From: Ectothiorhodosinus mongolicus
Lineage (GTDB): Bacteria; Pseudomonadota; Gammaproteobacteria; Ectothiorhodospirales; Ectothiorhodospiraceae
Assembly: GCF_022406875.1 (NCBI RefSeq)
Contig: NZ_CP023018.1
Coordinates: 779,575 to 843,574, forward strand
Length of the DNA stretch: 64,000 nt
Direction: 5' to 3'
Made by a program: the position numbers and the translations under genes. The notes under the pieces were generated by a model. It worked only from the letters and a program-made list of their open reading frames with translations, did no database searches and was not told where the DNA came from. Positions 57,904 through 64,000 of the stretch are shown piece after piece; positions within the stretch are counted from its first letter, which is position 1, and each line of letters starts with the position of its first letter.

Positions 57904-58572
57904 TTAAGCTGTCAACAACAGCTGTATGACACCAGCCAAAGCCAGAAACACGCCAAAGGGCAAAGGCTGCTCCTGACCCATGCGTCCCACCCAGCGCAGA
58001 GCCAAACCCACTACCACGCCGCTCAAAGCGGCGATTAGCAACAGTTGGGGAAGAACCTGCCAGCCCAGCCAAGCGCCCAGCATGGCGAGCATTTTGAAGT
58101 CTCCATGCCCCATGCCTGCCTTGCCAGTGAGACGCAAAAAAATGTGATAGACCGCCCAGAGGCTGAGATATCCGGCGACCGTTCCTACGACCGCGCTGGC
58201 AAGATCGGTGAATACTCCGAAGAGATTCACAACCAAACCCAACCAAAGCAGCGGCAAGGTGATCAGGTCAGGCAGCAAATAATAGCGGTAATCGATCAGC
58301 GCCAGCGTGACCAGCGTGGTCAACAAAATAACCGCAGCAAAAAAAGTAGGCGTAGCGCCCCACCAAGACAATAGAGCTAGGGTTAGTGCGATCGCCAAGC
58401 CTTCGGGCCATAGCTTGGGTAGGCGAATGGATTCCACCGCCTGCTCAGAACCGACCGCCTCAGGCTCGCCCATCAACGTTGTTAGACGAATCAGCGCCAA
58501 ACGCAAACCCACACCGCTGAGCAAGCCCATCGATAAGCCAATCACCCAGAACTGCCATGAGGTCGGGCTCAC
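57904..58572 (-). CDS. A24 prepilin peptidase, PilD-like but without the methyltransferase insert
   Basis: The 222-residue inner membrane protein has the two catalytic aspartates of A24 aspartic peptidases: 'LIDYRYYLLPD' and 'GMGHGDFKMLAMLGAWLG'. The N-terminal helix ('WQFWVIGLSMGLLSGVGLRLALIRL') corresponds to PilD TM1. The cytoplasmic N-methyltransferase segment with four zinc-binding cysteines is missing; the protein has no cysteine at all. It should cleave prepilins but may not methylate them. GTG at 58572 follows AAAGGA; a TTG at 58596 is an alternative start. It likely serves the pilins at 24-26 kb. Confidence 0.83.
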   Translation of the reverse strand: MSPTSWQFWVIGLSMGLLSGVGLRLALIRLTTLMGEPEAVGSEQAVESIRLPKLWPEGLAIALTLALLSWWGATPTFFAAVILLTTLVTLALIDYRYYLLPDLITLPLLWLGLVVNLFGVFTDLASAVVGTVAGYLSLWAVYHIFLRLTGKAGMGHGDFKMLAMLGAWLGWQVLPQLLLIAALSGVVVGLALRWVGRMGQEQPLPFGVFLALAGVIQLLLTA

Positions 58573-58602
58573 GAACGCAGTCCTTTCTTCAAGCAAAGGG
58601 AC

Positions 58603-59226
58603 TCAACGAATGGGCGTGATGGTCCGAGCATCAAACAGGAAACGTTCCTGACCTTCATCGACATAAATGGCCCTATCGGGCCAGCGCAGATCAGTGATGA
58701 AATAGCGGACACCGTGGGTAGACGCTCCGTAAGGACCACATTGCGGCTCGGGGACCTGACCATCCTCTGTGGGCGCAAATGCCTGAGGATCACAGGGCAT
58801 GAACTGGTAAAACATCATGGTACGAGGCGCGGGTCGCAGAGCAATAGGTGTTAGCGCACAGTCGGTCGCATTATTGAGATAACCGGCTGCAACGAGGCGC
58901 GTAGGCAAACCAGCGAGCCCCAAAGGTTCGTGTAAAAAGAAGACCTGCACCACAATGTCTTGAGCAACGCCATCGTGCAGCATAAGGAATGCTTGCTGGG
59001 TTTCATCCCACTCTAACTCCCAGCGCCCGGTGTTGAGTTCACATACTTCGGACCACAAACCCAGCAGATCATTTTCCTGCCAAACCCAATGACACGCGGC
59101 GGCATCCGTTTGCCAATCAGGCTCTGGCGGGCCATCTTGAGAAACGGGTGTGAGTGAAGCGCAGCCGCTTAATAGCAAGCCCAACAGCACGATCAGCGCT
59201 TTCAATGCGCCCACCAGCCCTCCCAT
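58603..59226 (-). CDS. Putative lipoprotein of unknown function
   Basis: The 207-residue protein has a lipoprotein signal peptide with lipobox LSGC (Cys at about residue 22). The mature part contains several cysteines and Trp-rich patches and ends 'RFLFDARTITPIR'. I recognise no family. The start ATG at 59226 lies 25 bases inside the preceding LprI-like gene; a GTG at 59214 is possible. Probably an outer or inner membrane lipoprotein co-transcribed with its neighbour. Confidence 0.75.
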   Translation of the reverse strand: MGGLVGALKALIVLLGLLLSGCASLTPVSQDGPPEPDWQTDAAACHWVWQENDLLGLWSEVCELNTGRWELEWDETQQAFLMLHDGVAQDIVVQVFFLHEPLGLAGLPTRLVAAGYLNNATDCALTPIALRPAPRTMMFYQFMPCDPQAFAPTEDGQVPEPQCGPYGASTHGVRYFITDLRWPDRAIYVDEGQERFLFDARTITPIR

Positions 59227-59723
59227 TTGAGAGTTTGACGCGCCGTCTCGTGCAAGTAACAGGCAAGAGTAGCCGGTCCACCGCCACTACCGCCAAACCA
59301 TTGCGCTTGTTCATACAGGCAAGCTGCTTCGCGAAATGCCAGCCAAGAGTCATAGGTGGCTTGCAAAGTCTGTTGCAAAGAGAGAGCTGTGCCGCGCAAG
59401 TTCAGACCTTCCCCTTCCTGAGCTTTCGCCATAGCCAAACGGGCCACGTAGGCTGTCTCCAGCCGCTCATTCCAATACTCCAGCTCCGCATCCAGACATG
59501 CCATCATGCCGAGGGTCGAACCACCGCTGGGGGTCATCATACAAGCCTGCGCTGAACGGCCCACACACGCCAAAACAGCATGGTCACCCAAGTTGAGAGA
59601 TTGGGCAGTGGCCTGAGCCACGCAATCTTCGGTATCTTGAGAAGAAAACGGCGGCTCTGCATCTGAGGCTGCGGCCAAGCACATACCGCTCATAGCGAGT
59701 AATGTGATGAGAAGTATCTTCAT
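59202..59723 (-). CDS. Secreted LprI/DUF1311-like protein
   Basis: The 173-residue protein has a signal peptide (residues 1-24, '[18 protein letters not shown]'). The cysteine-bearing helical domain has '[10 protein letters not shown]', '[19 protein letters not shown]' and '[24 protein letters not shown]', the pattern of lysozyme-inhibitor LprI-like N-terminal (DUF1311) domains. Such proteins may protect the wall from lysozyme but this is unproven here. I use the ATG at 59723 rather than 59741. Confidence 0.78.
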   Translation of the reverse strand: MKILLITLLAMSGMCLAAASDAEPPFSSQDTEDCVAQATAQSLNLGDHAVLACVGRSAQACMMTPSGGSTLGMMACLDAELEYWNERLETAYVARLAMAKAQEGEGLNLRGTALSLQQTLQATYDSWLAFREAACLYEQAQWFGGSGGGPATLACYLHETARQTLKWEGWWAH

Positions 59724-59782
59724 GGGCAAGGAAGCTAGCATACTTAGGTCAGCCAGACCATTGCGCCTATCCGGTGCGAGAA

Positions 59783-59859
59783 TGGCGCGCCCGACTGGAT
59801 TCGAACCAGTGACCCCTGCCTTCGGAGGGCAGTACTCTATCCAGCTGAGCTACGGGCGC
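59783..59859 (-). tRNA. tRNA-Arg (CCG anticodon)
   Basis: A 77-base cloverleaf on the minus strand with encoded CCA. The acceptor stem GCGCCCG pairs with CGGGCGC, the D-arm is GCTCAGCTGGATAGAGT, the anticodon loop CTCCGAA (anticodon CCG, reading CGG) and the T-arm ACTGGTTCGAATCCAGT. It stands alone between the LprI-like gene and the bolA-like gene. Confidence 0.96.
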
Positions 59860-59996
59860 TAAGGCGCGCAGTTTAACACGCGCTCAGCGCTGCCTCCAGC
59901 AAAGCAAAACCCCACAGACTGTGCTCATGACGCGCAGGGCAATGATCCGTTATGATCCTTCTCACAGTGAGACGATAACAGCGAGTGGCGAAACGG

Positions 59997-60227
59997 ATGA
60001 ATGCGGATTTGATTCAAGAAATGATTGCAGCAGGACTGCCGGATGCTGAAGTGGTGGTGACCGGCTCTGATGGCCATTTTCATGCTGAAATCATCAGCGA
60101 GTCCTTCGTCGGGCAAAGCCGAATCAAGCGTCACCAGATGGTCAATGCCACGGTGCAAGAACATATCGCCAGTGGTGCTTTGCACGCCCTATCGATGCGC
60201 ACCCGAACCCCTGAGGAGGCAGCATGA
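59997..60227 (+). CDS. BolA family protein (IbaG-like)
   Basis: The 76-residue protein has the BolA fold signature: '[34 protein letters not shown]' followed by '[16 protein letters not shown]'. It resembles IbaG/YrbA, a partner of monothiol glutaredoxin Grx4 in Fe-S handling. The adjacent lipA encodes an Fe-S enzyme, which fits. ATG at 59997 gives the usual short N-terminus; an in-frame GTG at 59985 is the alternative. Overlaps lipA by four bases. Confidence 0.88.
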   Translation: MNADLIQEMIAAGLPDAEVVVTGSDGHFHAEIISESFVGQSRIKRHQMVNATVQEHIASGALHALSMRTRTPEEAA

Positions 60228-61177
60228 CCGCCACGCGGCGTCCAGAACGGGGGGAGAAGTTAAGAGCGGCAGAAAAAGTCGCGCGTATCCCGGTAAAGAT
60301 TGCCCCAACCGAACAACCATTGCGCAAGCCCCACTGGATTCGGGCACGTACCCATGGCAGCCCTGAGGTACAGCGCCTCAAGCGCATCCTGCGTGAAAAT
60401 CAGCTGCATACCGTCTGTGAAGAGGCGGCCTGCCCGAATCTGGGTGAGTGCTTTGGCCATGGCACAGCCACCTTCATGATCATGGGCGACATCTGTACTC
60501 GACGTTGCCCCTTTTGTGATGTCGCTCATGGGCGGCCTAACCCTCTGGATCCCCAAGAGCCGATTAATTTGGCGCGCACCATTGCTGCCATGGTCCTGAA
60601 CTATGTGGTGATTACCTCAGTAGACCGAGATGATCTGCGCGATGGCGGAGCCCAACACTTTGTGGACTGCATCCGCGAAACCCGTGAGAAGAGCCCAGGG
60701 ATTCGTATCGAGACCTTGGTACCGGACTTCCGCGGCCGCATGCAGGTAGCCTTGGATATTCTCGAACAGGCTCCCCCCGACGTGTTTAATCACAATTTGG
60801 AGACCGTTCCGCGGCTTTATCGCAAGGCCCGACCGGGAGCCGACTACGACTGGTCCTTGGATTTACTGCAGCAGTTCAAACAACGCCATCCTGGGGTACC
60901 CAGCAAATCTGGCATCATGCTGGGTCTGGGCGAAACCAATGACGAAGTGGTTGAAGTCTTGAAGGATTTGCGCGCCCATGATTGTGAAATGCTGACCTTG
61001 GGGCAGTATCTGCAACCGTCTCGGCATCATCTGCCAGTGGAACGTTTCGTTACTCCAGAAGAGTTTGACGAACTGGCTCGCATTGCTGAGGAACTAGGCT
61101 TCTCCCAAGTGGCCAGCGGGCCCATGGTGCGCTCGTCGTATCACGCCGATCAGCAAGCCGCCAAACTGGTCAGTTAA
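60224..61177 (+). CDS. lipA: Lipoyl synthase LipA
   Basis: LipA is a radical-SAM enzyme inserting two sulfur atoms into octanoyl groups on lipoyl domains. The 317-residue protein has the auxiliary cluster cysteines in '[12 protein letters not shown]', the radical-SAM motif CTRRCPFC, '[15 protein letters not shown]', '[11 protein letters not shown]' and the terminal RSSYHAD serine region that ligates the auxiliary cluster. lipB is not in the window. ATG at 60224 overlaps the BolA-like gene (ATGA). Confidence 0.97.
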   Translation: MTATRRPERGEKLRAAEKVARIPVKIAPTEQPLRKPHWIRARTHGSPEVQRLKRILRENQLHTVCEEAACPNLGECFGHGTATFMIMGDICTRRCPFCDVAHGRPNPLDPQEPINLARTIAAMVLNYVVITSVDRDDLRDGGAQHFVDCIRETREKSPGIRIETLVPDFRGRMQVALDILEQAPPDVFNHNLETVPRLYRKARPGADYDWSLDLLQQFKQRHPGVPSKSGIMLGLGETNDEVVEVLKDLRAHDCEMLTLGQYLQPSRHHLPVERFVTPEEFDELARIAEELGFSQVASGPMVRSSYHADQQAAKLVS

Positions 61178-61210
61178 CCGACTTTTTGGAGCAGCAAGAG
61201 GGCAAGCACC

Positions 61211-61966
61211 TTGGACGATGATGCGCTGCTGCGCTACAGCCGACAGATACTCCTGCCACAAGTGGGCATTGAGGGTCAGGAAAAGCTTGGTGCGAGCCAC
61301 GCATTGATCCTGGGAGTGGGTGGACTGGGTAGCCCTACAGCGCTATATCTTGCTGCCGCCGGTGTGGGGCGCCTGACCCTAGTGGATTTTGATGCGGTGG
61401 AGCTGTCCAATCTGCAGCGACAAATCATTCATAGCACCGACCGCATCGGCCAGCCCAAGGTAGACTCGGGCGCTCAGGCCTTAAGGGCCATTAATCCGCT
61501 GATTGAGATACGCACGCTAGACCAACAGCTGGATCTAGCTCAGCTGCAAAATCACTTGGCGGATGTGGATATTGTGTTGGACTGCAGTGACAATTTTGCC
61601 ACGCGCTTTATGGTCAATCGCGCGTGCTTTGCGACTGGCACGGCGCTGGCATCGGCCGCTGTGATTCGTTTTGAAGGACAGCTGAGTCTATTCGACCCGA
61701 CGCAAGCCGACAGCCCCTGTTATCACTGCCTCTACGACGAGGGAGAGGCCGAAGCTGAGACCTGCTCCCAAACCGGCGTGCTGGCTAGCCTGCCCGGGGT
61801 CATGGGTAGCCTTCAGGCCACTGAAGCCTTGAAGTGGCTATTGGGCCTGCCGACGGTCTGTGGGCAACTGATGGTGTTGGATGCGCTGCGCATGGATTGG
61901 CGCAGCTTGCGGGTCAAAAAAGACCCGCATTGCCCGGTTTGCGCTAGCCCTGCAGTTTCTTCTTAA
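61211..61966 (+). CDS. MoeB/ThiF-family adenylyltransferase
   Basis: E1-like enzyme that adenylates the C-terminal Gly-Gly of a sulfur carrier (MoaD or ThiS). The 251-residue protein has the nucleotide-binding '[21 protein letters not shown]', '[14 protein letters not shown]', '[13 protein letters not shown]' and zinc cysteines in 'CYHCLY' and 'CPVC'. MoeB and ThiF cannot be separated from sequence and no moa or thi genes are near. Start is TTG at 61211 with AGAGG upstream; no in-frame ATG precedes the conserved core. It overlaps gatB tail-to-tail by 23 bases. Confidence 0.9.
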   Translation: MDDDALLRYSRQILLPQVGIEGQEKLGASHALILGVGGLGSPTALYLAAAGVGRLTLVDFDAVELSNLQRQIIHSTDRIGQPKVDSGAQALRAINPLIEIRTLDQQLDLAQLQNHLADVDIVLDCSDNFATRFMVNRACFATGTALASAAVIRFEGQLSLFDPTQADSPCYHCLYDEGEAEAETCSQTGVLASLPGVMGSLQATEALKWLLGLPTVCGQLMVLDALRMDWRSLRVKKDPHCPVCASPAVSS

Positions 61967-63380
61967 GCAGCTCGTTAACCTGAGCGGGATTGGCCTTACC
62001 AGCGGTCGCTTTCATGACCTGACCGACAAAAAAGCCAAACAGCTTGTCTTTACCGCTACGGTACTGCTCCAGCTGACTGGGATTGGCAGCGATCACTTCA
62101 TCGATCATTTGTTCGATCGCGCCTGTATCCGTGATTTGTTTTAAACCACGCGCTTGGATAATGTCATCGGCACTGCCTTCGCCGGCCCACATGGCCTCGA
62201 ATACTTCTTTGGCGATCTTGCCCGAAATGGTTTCATCATGGATGCGGCTTAAAAGCCCGCCCAAGCCAGTGGCCGACACTGGACTGGCGCCAATGTCCAA
62301 GCCGTCTTTGTTCAATGCCCCGGAGAACTCACCCATCACCCAGTTAGCCGCCAACTTGGCCTGGCCCGCCGCAGTTTTCACCACGACTTCGTAGTAATCG
62401 GCCATCTCACGGCTGGCGGTTAGCACCCCAGCATCGTAGGCGGATAAACCATAATGGGTCATGAATCGATGTTTTTTCTCATCGGGTAACTCCGGCAAGC
62501 TAGCGCGCACGGATTCTACGAAGCCCGAGTCGATATCCAAAGGCAGCAAATCTGGATCGGGGAAATAGCGATAATCATTGGCTTCTTCTTTAGAGCGCAT
62601 CGAGCGCGTCTCGCCCTTGTCGGGATCATACAAACGGGTCTCTTGCACCACCGAACCGCCGCCTTCGATCACATCAATCTGGCGCTCGACTTCATACTCA
62701 ATGGCTTTTTCGACAAAGCGAAAGGAATTGAGGTTTTTGATTTCGGTGCGCGTACCAAATTCAGTGGACCCCGCGCGCCGAATCGAGACATTGGCATCGC
62801 AGCGGAATGAACCCTCCTGCATATTGCCATCGCAAATCCCCAGATAACGCACCAGAGAATGCAGCTTTTTCATGTAAGCCACCGCTTCTTTGGCCGAGCG
62901 CAAATCCGGCTCAGAAACGATTTCTAACAAAGGCGTGCCGGCGCGATTCAAATCGATACCGCTCATGCCATGAAAATCTTCATGCAAGCTCTTACCGGCA
63001 TCCTCTTCCAAATGCGCGCGGGTAATGCCAATACGCTTGGTCTGCCCATCTTCCAGCTCGATCTCGATCTCGCCACTGGAAACTACCGGCAACTCATACT
63101 GTGATATCTGGTAACCCTTGGGGAGGTCCGGATAAAAATAGTTCTTGCGGGCGAACACCGAGCGCGGCGCGATTTCGGCGCCTATGGCCAGGCCCAACTT
63201 AACCGCCATCTGCACCGCCTCACCATTGAGCACCGGCAACACCCCGGGCAACCCCAGATCCACGGCACAAGCCTGGGTATTGGGCGCTGCGCCGTAAGCG
63301 GTGGCAGCGGCAGAGAAAATCTTTGAGCGCGTGGCCAGCTGCGCATGGATCTCAAGGCCAATCACAGTTTCCCAGGTCAT
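61944..63380 (-). CDS. gatB: Aspartyl/glutamyl-tRNA amidotransferase subunit B, GatB
   Basis: GatB is the kinase-like subunit of GatCAB, which activates mischarged Glu-tRNA-Gln and Asp-tRNA-Asn for amidation. The 478-residue protein starts '[15 protein letters not shown]' and has '[12 protein letters not shown]', '[17 protein letters not shown]', '[12 protein letters not shown]' and the C-terminal YqeY-type tRNA-binding domain ('[20 protein letters not shown]'). I use the ATG at 63380, six bases after the gatA stop. Confidence 0.97.
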   Translation of the reverse strand: MTWETVIGLEIHAQLATRSKIFSAAATAYGAAPNTQACAVDLGLPGVLPVLNGEAVQMAVKLGLAIGAEIAPRSVFARKNYFYPDLPKGYQISQYELPVVSSGEIEIELEDGQTKRIGITRAHLEEDAGKSLHEDFHGMSGIDLNRAGTPLLEIVSEPDLRSAKEAVAYMKKLHSLVRYLGICDGNMQEGSFRCDANVSIRRAGSTEFGTRTEIKNLNSFRFVEKAIEYEVERQIDVIEGGGSVVQETRLYDPDKGETRSMRSKEEANDYRYFPDPDLLPLDIDSGFVESVRASLPELPDEKKHRFMTHYGLSAYDAGVLTASREMADYYEVVVKTAAGQAKLAANWVMGEFSGALNKDGLDIGASPVSATGLGGLLSRIHDETISGKIAKEVFEAMWAGEGSADDIIQARGLKQITDTGAIEQMIDEVIAANPSQLEQYRSGKDKLFGFFVGQVMKATAGKANPAQVNELLKKKLQG

Positions 63381-63385
63381 GGTGA

Positions 63386-64000
63386 TCAAGCTCCAAAGCC
63401 CGCTGGCAGGCGCTGATGCCAGTCGGTTTGCTGTTGGTATTGGTGCGCCGCCCCTAACAGGCGCGACTCATCGAAATAGTTACCGATCAATTGCATACCC
63501 ACCGGCAGCTCATCGACAAATCCAGCCGGCAACGACATCGCCGGCAGACCCGCCAGATTCACAGCGATAGTGTAGATATCCGAGAGATACATAGTGATCG
63601 GGTCATCGGTTTTCTCGCCGAGGCGAAACGCCGGGGTGGGCGTGGTCGGCGCGAAAATCAAATCCACAGACTCGAAAGCCCGGGCGAAATCATCAGCGAT
63701 CAGGCGACGAATCTTTTGCGCCTTGAGGTAATAGGCATCGAAATAACCTGCGGATAACGCATAGGTCCCAATCATGATGCGACGTTTCACCTCTTCACCA
63801 AAGCCCTCGCCTCGGGAACGCGTGTACAAATCCATCAAGTCCTTGGGATCTTCGCAGCGATAGCCGTAACGCACGCCATCCAAGCGGGCCAGATTCGAGG
63901 AGCACTCAGCTGGAGCCACAACATAATACGCCGGCGCTGCCAGTCCCGAGTTCGGCAAATCCACTTCGGTAAACGTCACGCCCAAATCCCGATACACGGC
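63386..64000 (-). CDS. gatA: Glutamyl-tRNA(Gln) amidotransferase subunit A, GatA (C-terminal part)
   Basis: The last 204 residues of GatA; the start lies beyond the window. GatA is the glutaminase that supplies ammonia to GatB. Visible family motifs are '[26 protein letters not shown]', '[26 protein letters not shown]', '[14 protein letters not shown]' and '[12 protein letters not shown]'. The amidase Ser-Ser-Lys triad lies in the missing part. The order gatA-gatB agrees with the usual gatCAB operon. Confidence 0.96.
   Translation of the reverse strand, partial: AVYRDLGVTFTEVDLPNSGLAAPAYYVVAPAECSSNLARLDGVRYGYRCEDPKDLMDLYTRSRGEGFGEEVKRRIMIGTYALSAGYFDAYYLKAQKIRRLIADDFARAFESVDLIFAPTTPTPAFRLGEKTDDPITMYLSDIYTIAVNLAGLPAMSLPAGFVDELPVGMQLIGNYFDESRLLGAAHQYQQQTDWHQRLPAGFGA

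Overview
The window is a gene-dense chromosomal segment from a gammaproteobacterium. Evidence for this is the content and order of the conserved blocks: ftsYEX-rpoH, ccoNOQPGHIS, tsaD/rpsU/yqeY, mrcA divergent from pilM, aroKB with a DamX-like gene, dnaG-rpoD-tRNA and pntAA-pntAB-pntB. A CIRCE-type (HrcA) operator, GatCAB amidotransferase genes and a DUF1841 gene argue for a deep-branching lineage rather than an enteric bacterium or Pseudomonas. I cannot assign a genus. Nearly all of it is core genome. I see no insertion sequence, prophage, integrase or CRISPR array, and no gene-free stretch above about 190 bases.

Layout. 1-4.1 kb: the start of an M16 peptidase gene diverges from ftsY-ftsE-ftsX, followed by rpoH behind a CIRCE element. 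4.1-12.5 kb (minus): a complete cbb3 oxidase locus (ccoN, O, Q, P, G, H, I, S) ending in an unlisted 42-residue membrane peptide. 12.7-18.5 kb: bioC-bioH, plsY, tsaD, rpsU-yqeY-hemE and a nucleotidyltransferase-like gene. 18.5-25.8 kb: PBP1A and a compact type IV pilus locus (pilM, pilN, a pilO-pilQ fusion, a pilin, and minor pilins on the opposite strand). 25.9-34 kb (plus): aroK, aroB, dgt, a DamX-like gene, dnaG, rpoD and tRNA-Ile2.

34-37.5 kb: a two-gene module in which an NCS2 permease carries an RsbW-like C-terminal domain and the next gene joins a metallo-beta-lactamase-fold hydrolase to a histidine-kinase-like region. Both ATPase-like folds lack catalytic motifs. This is the best candidate here for an undescribed system. 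37.5-44.5 kb: DUF2256 protein, a secreted protein, katG, a DMT exporter, a shortened pirin, a CinA-like protein, hemH and an HNH nuclease. 44.6-64 kb: proton-translocating transhydrogenase, priA, hrpA, a SPOR protein, argS, a class I amidotransferase, DUF1841, ppk2, a shortened prepilin peptidase, two secreted proteins, tRNA-Arg, bolA-like, lipA, moeB/thiF-like, gatB and partial gatA.

The genes suggest an aerobic to microaerobic heterotroph with high-affinity respiration, heme and cofactor synthesis (hemE, hemH, biotin, lipoate), peroxide defence and type IV pili. The pilus parts are unusual: a PilO-secretin fusion, no separate pilP, and a prepilin peptidase without its methyltransferase insert.
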